Positions 33,864 to 46,377 of a stretch of 64,000 nt of DNA are shown in pieces. The first letter of the stretch is position 1. The number at the start of each line of letters is the position of its first letter. The notes below the pieces were generated by a model. The model made no database searches. It was not told the origin of the DNA and saw only the letters and a list, made by a program, of their open reading frames with translations. Position numbers and translations under genes: made by a program. The stretch is from Theristus sp. LFF4_11 (Eukaryota; Nematoda; Chromadorea; Monhysterida; Xyalidae): assembly GCA_030248135.1 (NCBI GenBank), contig JASANC010003433.1, positions 248,001 through 312,000 of the forward strand, in the 5' to 3' direction.

Positions 33864-36800
33864 ATGGCCGCACGATTTGGCGCGGCAATTTCAATATTGT
33901 TGCTGGTCAGCTCAGCGTGGGCGATGGAAAATGAGGTGACGAAACTGTTGATGCCAGGCGCCGAAGTTGCAGAGGTGAGGCAATTATTTTTTCTCGGAGT
34001 CAAGACGACTTTCTGAAGTCTCAATTGAATGATGAGAATTTTTAGTCGGAATACGAATTTGCATTCGTACTGAATAGGCACTTGTTGCGTAAAAAATGAG
34101 TTTTTACATTTTTATTTCTCCAAACATCAAACATTCTTATTTGTTTGAACACCGAATACTACGCGGCGATGGCGGAGATGAGTCGGAATAAAAAGCGCAC
34201 AAATCTTTTGATTGCAGAGGTTAAAAAGATATGTTTTTCAAACCGTGTAAATGATGAGAAATATGGTTTGAAGTGCATGCACTTTTGTTGTTGTGGCGTT
34301 TCCATAACTGATTATTCGTCGAAGACGCAATAATGCCAACAGAATAAATGGGCAAACAAACTTGTTGAAAACTGTTTTGAAACAAAATACTTAAGTGAGT
34401 TTATAAAAAATAAATGCAAAAAATAGCATTTGCTTCAGCCTGAAACTTACCTGTGCACCGCAATGGAGGTCGATAAACTGCACAATCACTACATCAGTAA
34501 GTGCAGGATCACTTTTTTATTGTTTCAGACTTTTCACGGCAAAAATAAAGTATTTTGAAATCAGCATCAAAACTTCAACGTAATAATTATCTTTTATTTT
34601 GGTCCCGAGACTGAATGTGCTCATACAATGTAGATACATAGGTAAACAGTTTCATGCACGATGCGGGAATTCGAAATTGGCAAAGTGATCCGAGTCCTCA
34701 AAATAAAGCTGAATCACTTAGACGATTTTCAATTGAGACATAAACATCGAAACTAGTTTCTTTTCCACGTGTTGCACCAATTGAAAGTTATTGCAATTCA
34801 GCTGAATTCAAAACGCACGGCTCAATGAAGATGGCGCATCACATTCTGCTGTACGGCTGCAGTGAACCGGGAAGCGATCAAAAGATCTGGTAACGTCGGT
34901 TTACTTGAACCTGACAAAATGAACTTGGAATTTGGGCAACAAAACAGACATGCTGCGAATCATCGAAAGTTTTTTTTCGGTTGAGCTTTCCAATTATTTG
35001 TTTTTTCAGGAACTGCGGTGAAATGGAGGGTGGCGGAAGTGACGGGTTTTACGAGCAAGCGCCGACGTGCGCTGCGGGCCCGCAGATCATTTACGCCTGG
35101 GGACGCGACGCGCCGCCACTGAAACTGCCCAAAGGTATACCGGTTGATCACTGGAACCAGTCAACGAATAGTGACGCCATCAGTGGCGGTTGTGACGTCA
35201 TTTTCGCTGAGAATCCGAGACACTTGAACACTTCCAACTAACGTGACCTCCAATTTTGAGTTGGTAAAGCAGTCTCACGGTCTGCTGTGTTGCAGCAGCC
35301 CTTCGGGCTTTTTTTGAAGAATAATTGCTCTTCTAGCCAAATAACGTGGTTTATTTACTAACAATCATTCCATTTTTTGCAGATGTGGGCTTCGCGGTCG
35401 GTGGCGACTCGGCCGTTCGATACCTGGTTGTTCAAGTTCACTACATGATGCCCACTGAAGGTGTGCAGCAAACACATTGTGCTTGGATATGGCAAAAATT
35501 GCTACTTGAAAGAGATTGAAAAAGTTGCTTCAGGTGTACAACTGTCTTTCTTTTCCACAAAATGAGAAAATCCCCGACGTGTCCATTCCCTTTTAAAAAA
35601 CAAGAAATCACGTTTTTCTGTCTATCCGATTTGACACAAACAATTGTTTGCTGAACTTGCAGAGCCAGACCACTCCGGAGTTGAGATGATCTCCACGACG
35701 AACAAAATGCCGAAGACCGCAGCAACGCTACTCATGGTCACCGGCGGTGAACTGCCGGCAAAGTCGGCGGGTCCGTTTCGTTTTGATAGTTTTTGTGAAC
35801 AAAAAAACTTAGGCGATGTTTTTAGCCAGGGCTAACTAAGGAAAAAATCTCAGTTAATCAAGTTCCTCTGTAATGCTGATTCACGAATCACCAACAAAAT
35901 CAATGGGAAATGTTTCAAAATTCTACATTTTTTCAGAAAATTTCGAGACGGCCTGTGTTATCGACGAGGACGTTGAGCTACATCCATTCGCATTCCGGGT
36001 ACACGCGCACAAACACGGTTGGCATTTGAATGATTCACATTCAATAATGTTGAATATTATTCCAATCTGTTCCTTCTCAAAAGACACCGGACATTTGGGA
36101 ATTTTCTTTGTGCAGGCAAAGTGGTATCGGGCTGGAAGGTCAGTGGTGGTGAGAACGAGGATGAAGACAAATGGGAGTTGATTGGCAAAGAAGACCCGAT
36201 GAAACCGCAGATGTTCTACCCGGTCAAAAACACCGATATGACCATTAGCCCCGGTGATGTTGTGGTGAGGCTGTTTTGGAAATGTGTCACTTTTACACAA
36301 TCCACTTTTTATTCTCAAAGATCTGCACCGCAAAACTAATTGGTTTTTGAGTGTGGTCCACGAAGCCTTGAGTTTTTGCCAAAGCACAATGACGGGCTGT
36401 CGCGTGATAAATGTGTGCGAGAATCCAGATTTCTGATTTTTGTTATATCCTATTAGATCTGATGTACAAGATTTTGTTTTCAGGCCGCGCGCTGTTACAT
36501 GGAGAATGATGAGGATCGCGATGTGGCGGTTGGGTGAGTGCTGTGCTGATTGCTGTACTGATCTTGAGTTTGACGCGTTTGCTGCCCAAAATGGATTTCA
36601 AAAAATACATATGGGATTCGTTTGCATCCCAGCAAAACAGATGCGGAGAGGGTACGGTACACCACGGAGCGGTCCCTCAAATCAAAGCGGTTCTTTTTTA
36701 AAATTAATTATTCGCGCACCGGTTCCGGAAACCATAAGGTACCAAACTCCGGTGATTGGTTCCTTAAATCAAAGCGCGTCCCCGGTTTTCGTGCGATACC

Positions 36801-37128
36801 CAGCTTGAGGGGGTGCACCCTTTATCTCGCTGCTGAATGTCTGGACTGAATGTGTGATACACCAATGCTCGTCGATTCCTGTTTTTTTGTCAGTTCTAAA
36901 CTGGCAACCGTGTGCTGGAGCCCGAAACAAACTGACTGGCTGTATTCGATTCTTTTTAGAGCAACCGGCAAAGATGAGATGTGCAACTTCTACATGATGT
37001 ACTGGGTGGAAGGCGACAACGTTCTCGACGACAACACCTGCTACAGTCCCGGCCCACCGGAATACTATTGGAAAACCGAGGGCGGACTGACGAACATCCC
37101 GTCGGACAAAGAAGCCAATGAGCTGTGA
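33864..37128 (+). CDS. PHM: Peptidylglycine alpha-hydroxylating monooxygenase (PHM), secreted, monofunctional
   Basis: This is the copper- and ascorbate-dependent enzyme of the secretory pathway that hydroxylates the C-terminal glycine of peptide precursors, the first step of neuropeptide alpha-amidation. Ten exons: 33864-33974, 34439-34496, 34802-34889, 35010-35134, 35383-35460, 35663-35770, 35937-36017, 36116-36264, 36484-36533, 36960-37128. Phases agree and give 338 aa. A signal peptide (ISILLLVSSAWA) ends near residue 20. Copper site A is H69-H70 (AHHILLYGC) and H147 (VQVHY); site B is H212, H214 (RVHAH) and M296 (MCNFYMMYW). All six ligands are therefore present. YAWGRDAPP and GKVVSGW..GG..WELIG match the family. 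The gene stops without a lyase (PAL) domain, as in insects and nematodes where PHM and PAL are separate. Confidence 0.95.
35813..35852 (-). mobile_element. SINE 3' fragment (PHM intron)
   Basis: AGGCGATGTTTTTAGCCAGGG matches the 3' part of the SINE copies at 14336 and 58142. The head is absent. It lies in the intron after the 35663-35770 exon. Confidence 0.5.
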
Positions 37129-37416
37129 GCGAGCAACCAGCAGCCAGCCAATCAACGTTGCAGAATAGAAAGTGTGTACAGGATGTGATCGTGATGAAAA
37201 TTCAGTCAAAATTCTAATGCGGCTAATAGAAAGTGTGTACAGGAAGTGATCGTCATGAAAATTCAGTCAAAACTCTGTTATTGCTGCTCACCATTGTTGT
37301 TGATCTCTCTCGTTGCTTTGTATAGTCGGTTTGTCAGAACGTGTTACCCAGGCATGACGTCGACTTTGCTGTGTGCGCTGTGTCTGTTATGACGTCGTTG
37401 CTCACTGACAGTATCT

Positions 37417-37422
37417 AATAAA
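37417..37422 (+). terminator. Candidate PHM polyadenylation signal
   Basis: An AATAAA lies 289 nt after the PHM stop codon; it is the first canonical hexamer downstream on this strand that I noticed. Confidence 0.5.
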
Positions 37423-37726
37423 CAGGCTATACCATAGATGATTTCACTACTTTCTTGCGCATTTGTCGGCGATTTTTATACAAGCAAGTTCGATAAAATC
37501 GCCGAAAATGGCAGGCAGGTATTGCTTGAAAATTTCAAAAAGTTGCAACATTTTTATTGAGTTTTTCAACAAGCGCATTATAAGACATATCTGTTTTCCT
37601 ACCCCTAGTCATTTTGAATCACGCAGGGTGTTTTTTTGTGAGAAGGGTGGTTGTCGGTTGAATGCAAATTAAAACTGACGAATTACAAACGAAATTCACT
37701 GCACACAAACCGAACTTTTTTAGGCC

Positions 37727-37992
37727 TACCGTAAAGTCTTGCATATAAGGTCTCCTTATATAAATTTGAAAATCAAAAATTTCTGAAAAAAGTGGAATTT
37801 CGTGTGACAGCCTTATAAGTGGGAGGAGGTCTTATAAAGCGAACATTAGGAATTTCGGGTCTTATAAACGGGGTAAGATTTCGACCAAGTTAAAATTTTG
37901 AATTTTTTGGTTTCCCGCCGTGTGACACTCCGCCCACTTTTGGGTGGGGGTCTTATAAGTGGGAGGAACCTTATATGCAAGACTTTACGGTA
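37727..37992. mobile_element. MITE with CCGTAAAGTCTTGCATAT ends, copy 2
   Basis: It has the same ends and internal order as 17373-17613, with an extra segment around 37850-37870. TA lies at both edges. It is in the intergenic stretch 3' of PHM. Confidence 0.8.
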
Positions 37993-38298
37993 TTTGCAAC
38001 TCACAGTGAACAATTTATTTCATGCGAGCATAACGTGAACATTTGTGAAAAATAAAAAAAAATAACAATTGACAAATGACAATATCTAATATTTAAGATC
38101 GGCTTTTTCAGAATACCGACCCCCCTTAGGCACAGTTTTTGAAAAGTTTTCAAATTTTGACGTGGGGGGGAATTGTATTATTTTTGTTTGGGTTTGAAAA
38201 AAAGTTTTGTGGGGTAAATTGGGGAAAAGTTTGGTTTTTTTTAAAAATGTTTTTTTTTGTGTGTTTTTGTTGGGGGGGGGGGGGGGAAATGAAAAAAT

Positions 38299-39333
38299 AA
38301 TTATCTAAAAATGCGGGAGACGCATATAAAAGGAGGAATATGGCCTTGTGTAAGCAGTGAAAGACTTGGCTCGACAACGCTTTTCAAGTCTCTAATGTGG
38401 TACACACGGATACAAGTACATAAGAGCCATATTTTTGCGCCGTTTATTTATGATTTCGGTTGCACATGGCAACCCTCGTACTTTGTATTGTAGACAAATG
38501 AAACTTTGACATTTGCGGATTTCGGGCAGTTAGCGACCACTAAAACTACTAAAATAACAATCAGACTTTAGCTCGCTGACACTGGTTTGTCCAGGACAAA
38601 TTGTACCGCAGAAGCATTGCGGAACGCAAGGTCTCCTGTGGCAAAGGCAATGACTCACGGGACAGACGGTTTATCTTGCCACACTAGTTGAAGTTGACAC
38701 CGGTAAAAAAGGTGAAAATCAATGGAAGACAACTCCTTTTTGTCACTGGTGCTGGTGTGTACACAGCGGTGCGTACGTTAACAACAACGAAAAAGCTACA
38801 TGCAACAATGTTTTGCAATCTCTGATTTTTCTGTTTTTGCACAGAATTTACAGAATTTCGCACATGGCGTGATTTTAGATTAAATCGAAGAGGACAATTA
38901 TAAAATAACTTCAAAGTTTTACGCTTTTCAGCAAAACGAAAACGAAAACGAAAGTTTCGGATTCGCTGCCCTCCGGGGATATAGCGACCGCAGGCCACCG
39001 AAACCGAAATCGGGCTAAGATCACTGGTGCCCCCCAAGACAGAGCGGGGCTTAGAGGCTGTCCCCCTCACATGGCGAGGATATTGGTTCCACAGGATGGT
39101 GAGCCGTCCATTCCCCAATCCCACCGCAGTTTGGTACCTTCGGGTTTCCGGAATCGGTGGGGGGCGTGCTTAAAAACAAACAAACAAACGCGGCGCAAAA
39201 ATATGACTCTTATGTACTTGTATCCGTGTGTACCACATTAGAGACTTGAAAAGCGTTGTCGAGCCAAGTCTTTCACTGCTTACACAAGGCCATATTCCTC
39301 CTTTTATATGCGTCTCCCGCATTTTTAGATAAT
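38299..39333. repeat. Inverted repeat, arms about 145 bp
   Basis: The left arm 38299-38443 contains GCATATAAAAGGAGGAATAT, AGACTTGGCTCGACAACGC and ACACGGATACAAGTACATAA. The right arm 39183-39333 is its close inverse. The spacer of about 740 bp carries GC-rich blocks; one (39120-39165, inverted) resembles a segment of the PHM intron at about 36715-36760. Confidence 0.75.
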
Positions 39334-39410
39334 ATTCTGACTTTTACATAAGCCCCGAAGGTCGGACCAAAATCACAGTTCGACTCAGGTTTTTCATTTT
39401 TCGTTTTTTA

Positions 39411-40880
39411 GGCCGATTTCGCATATGCTATTTCTACCGCCGATTCGCCCAAAATCGTCACGATTCAGTACCTAGAATTGCTCACGCAAGAAAACTGACC
39501 CAAAAGACGTGATTGGCTCAATGAATTACCATGGAAAACACCGTTTTCTTGTTTTTCATTTCTGGACCGTTTTCGCCGATTTCCACGGCCGATTCGCCCG
39601 AAATCGTCACGATTCGGTATCTAGAGTTGCTCACATAAGAAAACTAACCCAGAATCCGTGATCAGCGCATTGAATTACTATGGAAAACACCGTTTTTTTT
39701 GTTTTTCATTTCTGAACCGATTTCGCCAATTTCCACGGCCGATTCGCCCGAAATCGTCACGATTCAGTATCTAGAGTTGCTCACGCAAGAAAACTAACCC
39801 AGAATCCGTGATCAGCGCATTGAATTACCATGGAAAACACAGTTTTCTTGTTTTTCATTTCTGGTCCGATTTCGCCATTTTCCACGGCCGATTCGCTTGA
39901 AATCGTTAAGATTCAGTACCTAGAATTGTTCACAAAAAAATTAACCCAAAATCGGTGATCAGCGCATTGAATTACCCTGGAAAATACCCTTTTCTTGTTT
40001 TTCGTTTATGGACCGATTTCGCCAATTTCCACGCCGATTCGCCCGAAATCGTCGCGATTCAGCATCTAGAGTTGCTCACGTAAGAAAACTAACCAAAATC
40101 TGTGATCAGCGCATTGAATTACCCTGGAAAACACCCTTTTCTTGTTTTTCGTTTCTGGACCGTTTTCGCCGATTTCCACGGCCGATTCGCCCGAAATCGT
40201 CACGATTCAGCATCTAGAGTTGCTCACATAAAAAAACTAACCCAAAATCCGTGATCAGCGCATTGAATTACCCTGGAAAACACCCCTTTCTTGTTTTTCG
40301 TTTATGGACCGATTTCGCCAATTTCCACGGCCGATTCGCCCGAAATCGTCGCGATTCAGCATCTAGAGTTGCTCACGTAAGAAAACTAACCCAAAATCCG
40401 TGATCAGCGCATTGAATTACCTTGGAAAATACCCTTTTCTTGTTTTTCGTTTCTGGACCGATTTCGCCAATTTCCACGGCCGATTCGCCCGAAATCGTCA
40501 CGATTCAGCATCTAGAGTTGCTCACATAAAAATACTAACCCAAAATTAGTGATCAGCGCATTGAATTACCCTAGAAAACACCCTTTTCTTGTTTTTCGTT
40601 TCTGGACCGATTTCGCCAATTTCCACGGCCGATTCGCCCGAAATCGTCACGATTCAGCATCTAGAGTTGCTCACGTAAGAAAACTAACCCAAAATTCGTG
40701 ATCAGCGCATTGAATTACCCTGGAAAACACCCTTTTCTTTTTTTTCGTTTCTGGACCGATTTCGCCAATTACCACGGCCGATTCGCCCGAAATCGTCACG
40801 ATTCAGCATCTAGAGTTGCTCACGTAAGAAAACTAACCCAAAATCCGTGATTAGCGCATTGAATTCCCACGGACTAGACG
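39411..40880. repeat. Minisatellite, about ten units of about 148 bp
   Basis: The unit contains GGCCGATTCGCCCGAAATCG, CGATTCAGCATCTAGAGTTG, GTGATCAGCGCATTGAATTA and CTTTTCTTGTTTTTCGTTTC. Copies start near 39411, 39563, 39715, 39864, 40011, 40158, 40307, 40457, 40606 and 40755. The outer copies are the most diverged. There is no unique spacer between units, so it is not a CRISPR array. Confidence 0.9.
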
Positions 40881-41024
40881 TTTTTCCTGTTATTTTTCGT
40901 TGCTCAGACAAAATTTGTAAGAGTGAAAAACTGATATCCAGTCAAAATGCGAACTTTCAAAAAATGCACAATTTTCACCCAAAAAAGTGCCCGGGCAAAA
41001 AAATAAACTAATTTTTCAAAATCT

Positions 41025-41275
41025 ACGGATGAAATTACCCCAGGAAACATTTTTGTTCAACTGTGAAAGTGTCCCAGCTAAAAATTGAAAGAGCGAACAC
41101 TTAAAACCAGGTGAAAACCCTGCGAACTTTTAAAAATACCCAATTTTTACCCAAAAACAAGGTCGGGGCAAAAAATTAACCCAAAGAGCAAAATCTACGG
41201 ATGAAATTACCCCAGGAAACATTTTTGTTCGACTGTGAAAGTGTCGCAGGTAAAAATTGAAAGGGCGAACACATG
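41025..41275. repeat. Two-copy direct repeat, spacing about 170 bp
   Basis: CTACGGATGAAATTACCCCA, GGAAACATTTTTGTTC and CTGTGAAAGTGTC blocks occur at about 41025 and again at about 41195, followed by AAAATTGAAAGxGCGAACAC in both. Confidence 0.7.
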
Positions 41276-42088
41276 TTGATTACATACCTGAAAAAAAAAA
41301 ATACCAAGAAAAATAAGTAACACTGTTTTCAGAATAGGTTTTTCGTGTCTACAGCGTATGAAAAGTCGTCCGATGAAAATTTTTTCGCGGCTCAGAACAC
41401 AACTTTGGGTGTTCGTTTCGTGTGCACAGAGCCAAGTTTGTGGCTTATACTATGCTCGCTGGAGGCAGCGAGCAAATTTGAAAAAAGCGCGCTGGGGTAT
41501 AACGGCTCATATTATGCGTGATGCGCTCTCCGCTCGCTGCGCTCGCTCGCGCATCCGCATGATTTTTAAACAGGGCAAAAACCACATACTCTTTTAGTTT
41601 TTCTTAAATTTAAAACATAAGACAGCATTTTTTGTATAACATTGTTAACATAAAAAGTGTGCGCAAACAATAGCGAAATCGATTGGTTTTTGAATTTTGT
41701 TAATAGCTTAACGCAGAGGCGAGTTAAAACCATTTTTCTAAAGATCCCCAAAAAAAACGGTTTTTTTGTTTTTTGAAGCATAAAACCGGGTCAAATTAAA
41801 AAATAAATAAAAAAATTTTCGAGCTCAGCGCATCGAGACGGTTCGATTGGTGCTAATTTCGTCAAAATTTGAAAACTTTTCAAAAACTGTGCCTAGAGGT
41901 GTGGAGGCCGGGTCGGTCGACTCAAAAAGCGAGTCTTAAACACACCACCAAATAAAAAAAAACATCAACTCCCGCACGGACACATGATGGCGATGGTGCA
42001 ATCCATTATAATTTTCAAATACACTTATTGTACAAAAGCGTGCCCGAGCCTGACTGTTTTAAAATTTGCAACACAATAAGAATGTTTA

Positions 42089-45000
42089 TCACCCTTCCGC
42101 ACGGGCATGCGTTTCTTGGAATTCTTGCATGAATTCAATCAACTGTTCAGTTTCTGGAATGGTCACAGCGTTGTACAGCGACGCACGAATACCACCGACA
42201 GAGCTGGAAATTGGTTGTTGAACTAGCTGTCATTTTTACCCTTTGTTTTTTATATCACTTCATCATTATGATCGATGAATTATCTTTCTGATTCTGCCAA
42301 AGTTAGCACTGAGACAAAAACTGACACACATCAAAAACCGACTGCAAAAGCCAATCAAGTCATTCAGGTTACAGCTTTCAAGTTGAAAAGAGGTAAGACC
42401 TATTTTTTTAAACGTGTCCCACTGAAATGACGTCATGTACCGACAAACATGCGCTTGCCGTTCAAAGCATACCAGACTTTCCGTTTAGCCGATTTCTTCC
42501 CGTTAATGAATGGTGAATGTCGAATCAGTCACACCAAACTGAAATTTTAGTGCCTGTACTTTTGACATACGGGTGTTTTTAAAGCAAATGACGTCATTTT
42601 AGTCAGGACACGTTTGAATAAATCCACAATAATAAAGCAGATGGAAATGCGAAACACACTGACCGATGTCCCTTCAGAGAGAGCAGACCCCGCTTCTCGG
42701 CGCTTTCCAGGAATTCCTTCTCCAGCGCTGCGACCGGCTTTTGACCGCCCACTCGGAATGGAACGTTCATGCGACTACGCGCGCGATGAGCGACTGGACA
42801 GCTGCGAAAGAAGCATGGAATTTTGAATGGTGAAATCTGTCGAAATTTTTTTAAAGCCTTTGTGATACCGGATAAGTTTGAAAGCCGTGAAATGAACGAG
42901 ATATAGACGTCTTGAGTTTTCCATGTTTTTTTCAGTTGCTAAAAAACACACTGGCAGTGCATCTGTATACAGCGTGTCCAGTGAGCATCACAATTGAATG
43001 CAAGCACTGTTTCTTTCGGTTTCGTCTGGTAAGCGTGGTTTCGTCAACACGGCCGTGCCATGTTTCGATGACTGTGCGACATTACAAAATGAACCCGGTC
43101 TTCATATCAAGAACTTTATGTACATGTACACTGAAAACCGTGGTTGCCAACATTTTGGCCCCCAACTGTTGTGGCCACCGGTGGTAATCGAAACAGAAAA
43201 CGTCTAGCCCCTGGTGCTGGTAACCACAAGAAAAGGTGGAGTGTTTGTTAGCCAAAATGTTTTTGGAAGAAAGTTTGGAACACGGTTTTCAGTGTAATGG
43301 CGTTGTTACTTGTAAAATCCCTCCGAGCAATCGATCGCATCGTAAAGTAACTCCGCTTTTCGTTTGTTTCGCGCCTCGATCGTGTCGATGCCACCTTGGT
43401 CGCGCATCCATTCAAGCACGAGCTTTGTGAGGTAGATGCTGCAAATGGTTTCAAATGAAAACTAGTCAGATTGTCAGACAAAAAAATGAACTGAAAGAAG
43501 GAAACGTCAGTCTAGATACACAGTTCGAATCAAAACCGTGATAATCCTGCTGGATGAAACGTGAACAACTTAAGGAATGGGAGGCACGCATAATAATGCA
43601 CACTGCACGGTATGTCCAGTATAGACGCCAAAAAAACTGAACTTTTCTTCAAGTGTTTCCATCAACTTTGGTTCTTCGTTTTTCTTTTCGACCGAATGCG
43701 TTTTCGAGTCGAGTGTCGAAAAGCGCGAATACCTGAAGCAAGCGGGCGTATTATAGAGCGAGTTCATCTTGTGTTGATCCCCGTAGCTCAGGACGGACGG
43801 GCAGAACGGATGCCGATGTCCCAGCAGGTCGTCCCTGACCACGCACAGCGTGCATCCGGCCGCGCCGAGGTTCTTCTGGGTGCCCGCGAATATGATGCCG
43901 TGCTAGAAAAAGCGCACGCTTGAACACGAGGTGACATGTGAGATGAACAATTTTAGGAGTGCGGGTTATGCGGGTTATTTTTCTCTCTCGAATCTCGCTG
44001 GTCCCATCGTGTGTGGTGCACTTGACGCGAAATTCGGCTGCTGACGCCGATACGCGATTCGCGGCAGGAACACCGAACGGGGGCGACGCGCACCCACCGT
44101 GGTACACCACCGCACCAATGAACGGATACATTACCGGAACACAAATATGCCGAAATGCAATTTTGAATTTTGTTTCGACTCCAACTTTAAATTGTGGTTT
44201 TGATTTTTAAAACCTTTATTTTGCAATTTTGAATTGCTTCAGCACAGCATTTCAATTGCGAATCAACTCAATCACTCATTCAGTGCGAACGAAAAACGAC
44301 AACTCGATCCAACAACACTGGTACACACACGGTTACACACCTAACCTAAGCCTTGAGTACACTGAAACAGCGCACCTTGTCGACCTGAACGCGGCGACTG
44401 AGAATGTTCGATGACATGTCGGCGACCAGTGGCACGTGATCGGGCGTTTCTGGCGCCGATTGGAACTCGACACCTGCAAAGTGTGAAAAACTTTTGAAAT
44501 GTGACTGGAATATTAAGGGCACTCGCTGACAAAAAAAGACAGTCCAAGACAAAAAAAGGGTGAAATGTGAAATCAATACTACATTTTTAAACTACCAAAA
44601 TTCACAATAGACTTTTTACACGTTTCGATTGGAAAAATCCTCTAGGTTTTCAAAATTCACACTTTCCGTCCGTGCATAATTAATGTTGAAAAATTTGAAA
44701 AACAAACCATGAATGGTCTCATTGGCACAGTAGAACGTGTACAGAGCGTCCTCAGCAAACGTCCACTGGTCGGGAATGTCTGAAGCGGCATTGATTGGTC
44801 GCATTACATATTACTGCACCCTGATGCAGCCAAACAGCGTGTCTTGTGGTTAAAACTTTTAAAGAGTGAAAGGAGAAATCGCTTATGAAACGAAAAACTG
44901 GCCGTTTACATAAATGATCAAACGAAGTGGAAATGGCGTGGTTGCCAATAAACACGCCAAGTTGTTTTCTTCTATTGTTTCCGTCCAAACGAACAGCAGC

Positions 45001-46377
45001 AAGGACAGATTAGCAACAAACCAGTGTATTCGGTCAATGGCGGTTGAAAGGTTTGCTGAACTTTCACGTAGCGCTTCGCTTCGTCCACCGCTTTTTTCGA
45101 CCATGAGCCGGTGACGGCGTAGTTGGCAACGTGATTCGTCTGAAAAAGTTGTAATCTTTTTGTTTTCAAGCGTTTTTTGCTTGGTACAGTATGGCCGAAT
45201 AAATAAGGCAGCCCTTGTATTCTCCTCAAGGCGGGATCAGTCGCAGACTAGGAGTTGTCTTTTTCAAGAAGGCCAACATAATTTGCAATTGTGTGTGCAA
45301 GTGAAAAATAATGAACAGAATAGCACGAAGAAGCAATTAATTTGAAAAAAACACGTCAAATTTGGCACACAATTGCTTTTCTGAACGTCTTTTTCTTTCA
45401 TTCAAATTTCGCGCGCTGCTTGCACCCTGAAAAAAGCTGCCATGTTTAATCGGTCATACCGTAATCGGTATTTGTAATATTCTCTGAACTCGATTAGCTT
45501 GGTAGCTATCACCTGACACCACAAATTTAGCACAAATATCATGGAATCCAAAAAGAAGATAAAATTTTAAGACCTTTTCTGGGCCCATCAAATTCAGCGG
45601 CACTCCGGCAAACTGCGCTGTCGCACCACCCTGTAGAAATAGGACTTTGTAGTCGTTCGGAATTTCCCTGAAAAAAAATAAAAAAATGAATGTCAATAAC
45701 AAAAAGTTAATTCAGCTTTTTGTCTGCAATCGTGTTGATCGGAGCAGTCTGATCTTGAATTTTAAACCAAAAATGAACAAAAACAAACATCGGTTAAGTC
45801 CAGCTTGTTTAGTTTCAAACACTGTTTGAAAAACAAACAAAAACAAGTGTAAAAAGAGAGCACTTACATCAGATCACGCAACAGTTTCTCCGTTTCATTG
45901 ACAATTGATGCAAACTCTTTTGAGCGGTGGCTCATTTCTGAAAAAAGGACGTCCAAAAATTTGTAGCGAGCAAGGTTTCCTGTGACAAAAGAACTCAACA
46001 ATAACGAAAAAAACATGAGAGAAACGAAAGCAACAATGATCACGTTTTTCAAACTAAAATAACGACGAAGCATCAGAAGGACCAACCCAGCACACTGATG
46101 CCTGAGTGTTCGTACTCGCGGAATTCTAGCTGCGCTCTCAAGAGCACCTGTAAGTTTTTCAACGTTTTTAATGAAAAACGTTTTTAACCTGTAATGCTGA
46201 ATCAATGGCGGTGAAAATCCTTTTCAAATGAAATGTAAAAATCCGAAATTTTACCGCTTCCGGAAGTTTCGCTGGTCCCGGCGAAAAGTTAACGACCGAC
46301 CGTTTCTTGGGCCCGATCGTGATTGGACGATCTTCAAATTGCTCGAGTAAATTGCAGAATTCAATCTGGCCGCTCAT
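42089..46377 (-). CDS. PSAT1: Phosphoserine aminotransferase (PSAT), serine biosynthesis
   Basis: This cytosolic PLP enzyme converts 3-phosphohydroxypyruvate and glutamate to phosphoserine and 2-oxoglutarate. Eleven exons: 46377-46255, 46147-46087, 45937-45868, 45667-45574, 45139-45022, 44779-44708, 44473-44376, 43902-43733, 43438-43310, 42801-42664, 42203-42089. Phases agree and give 395 aa against about 370 in the human enzyme; the extra residues are an N-terminal extension before [12 protein letters not shown]. Landmarks: [57 protein letters not shown], then [12 protein letters not shown] with the PLP lysine K222. [29 protein letters not shown] and [17 protein letters not shown] follow. 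No break or missing residue is seen. Intron 4 holds a MITE. Confidence 0.95.
45185..45463 (-). mobile_element. MITE with TACAGTATGGCCGAATAAAT ends, copy 1 (PSAT intron)
   Basis: The ends are TACAGTATGGCCGAATAAAT and ATTTAxTCGGTCATACxGTA-type inverse, with TA edges. Internal GCACCCTGAAAAAAGCTGCC and AAATTTCGCGCGCTGCTTGC are shared with the copies at 50626 and 59377, in opposite orientation here. Confidence 0.78.

Larger units (their letters stand above)
38119..41905. repeat. Large composite foldback structure
   Basis: The left end TAGGCACAGTTTTTGAAAAG with TTTTCAAATTTTGACG is matched by the inverse at 41860-41905. Inside lie a second inverted repeat (38299-39333), a minisatellite (39411-40880) and a two-copy direct repeat (41025-41275). 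No transposase-like frame was recognised. It may be one large non-autonomous element or nested insertions. Confidence 0.6.

Noticed and set aside
38965..39165. GC-rich block as a snRNA or 5S rRNA gene
   Set aside because: I compared it with remembered U1 and 5S features and found no matching conserved segments.
39411..40880. Regular repeats as a CRISPR array
   Set aside because: The units are contiguous 148-bp tandem copies without unique spacers, in animal DNA with introns.
43570..43842. Minus-strand frame running past the PSAT exon at 43733
   Set aside because: The frame continues into the intron; the correct next exon (43438-43310) restores the family sequence [13 protein letters not shown].
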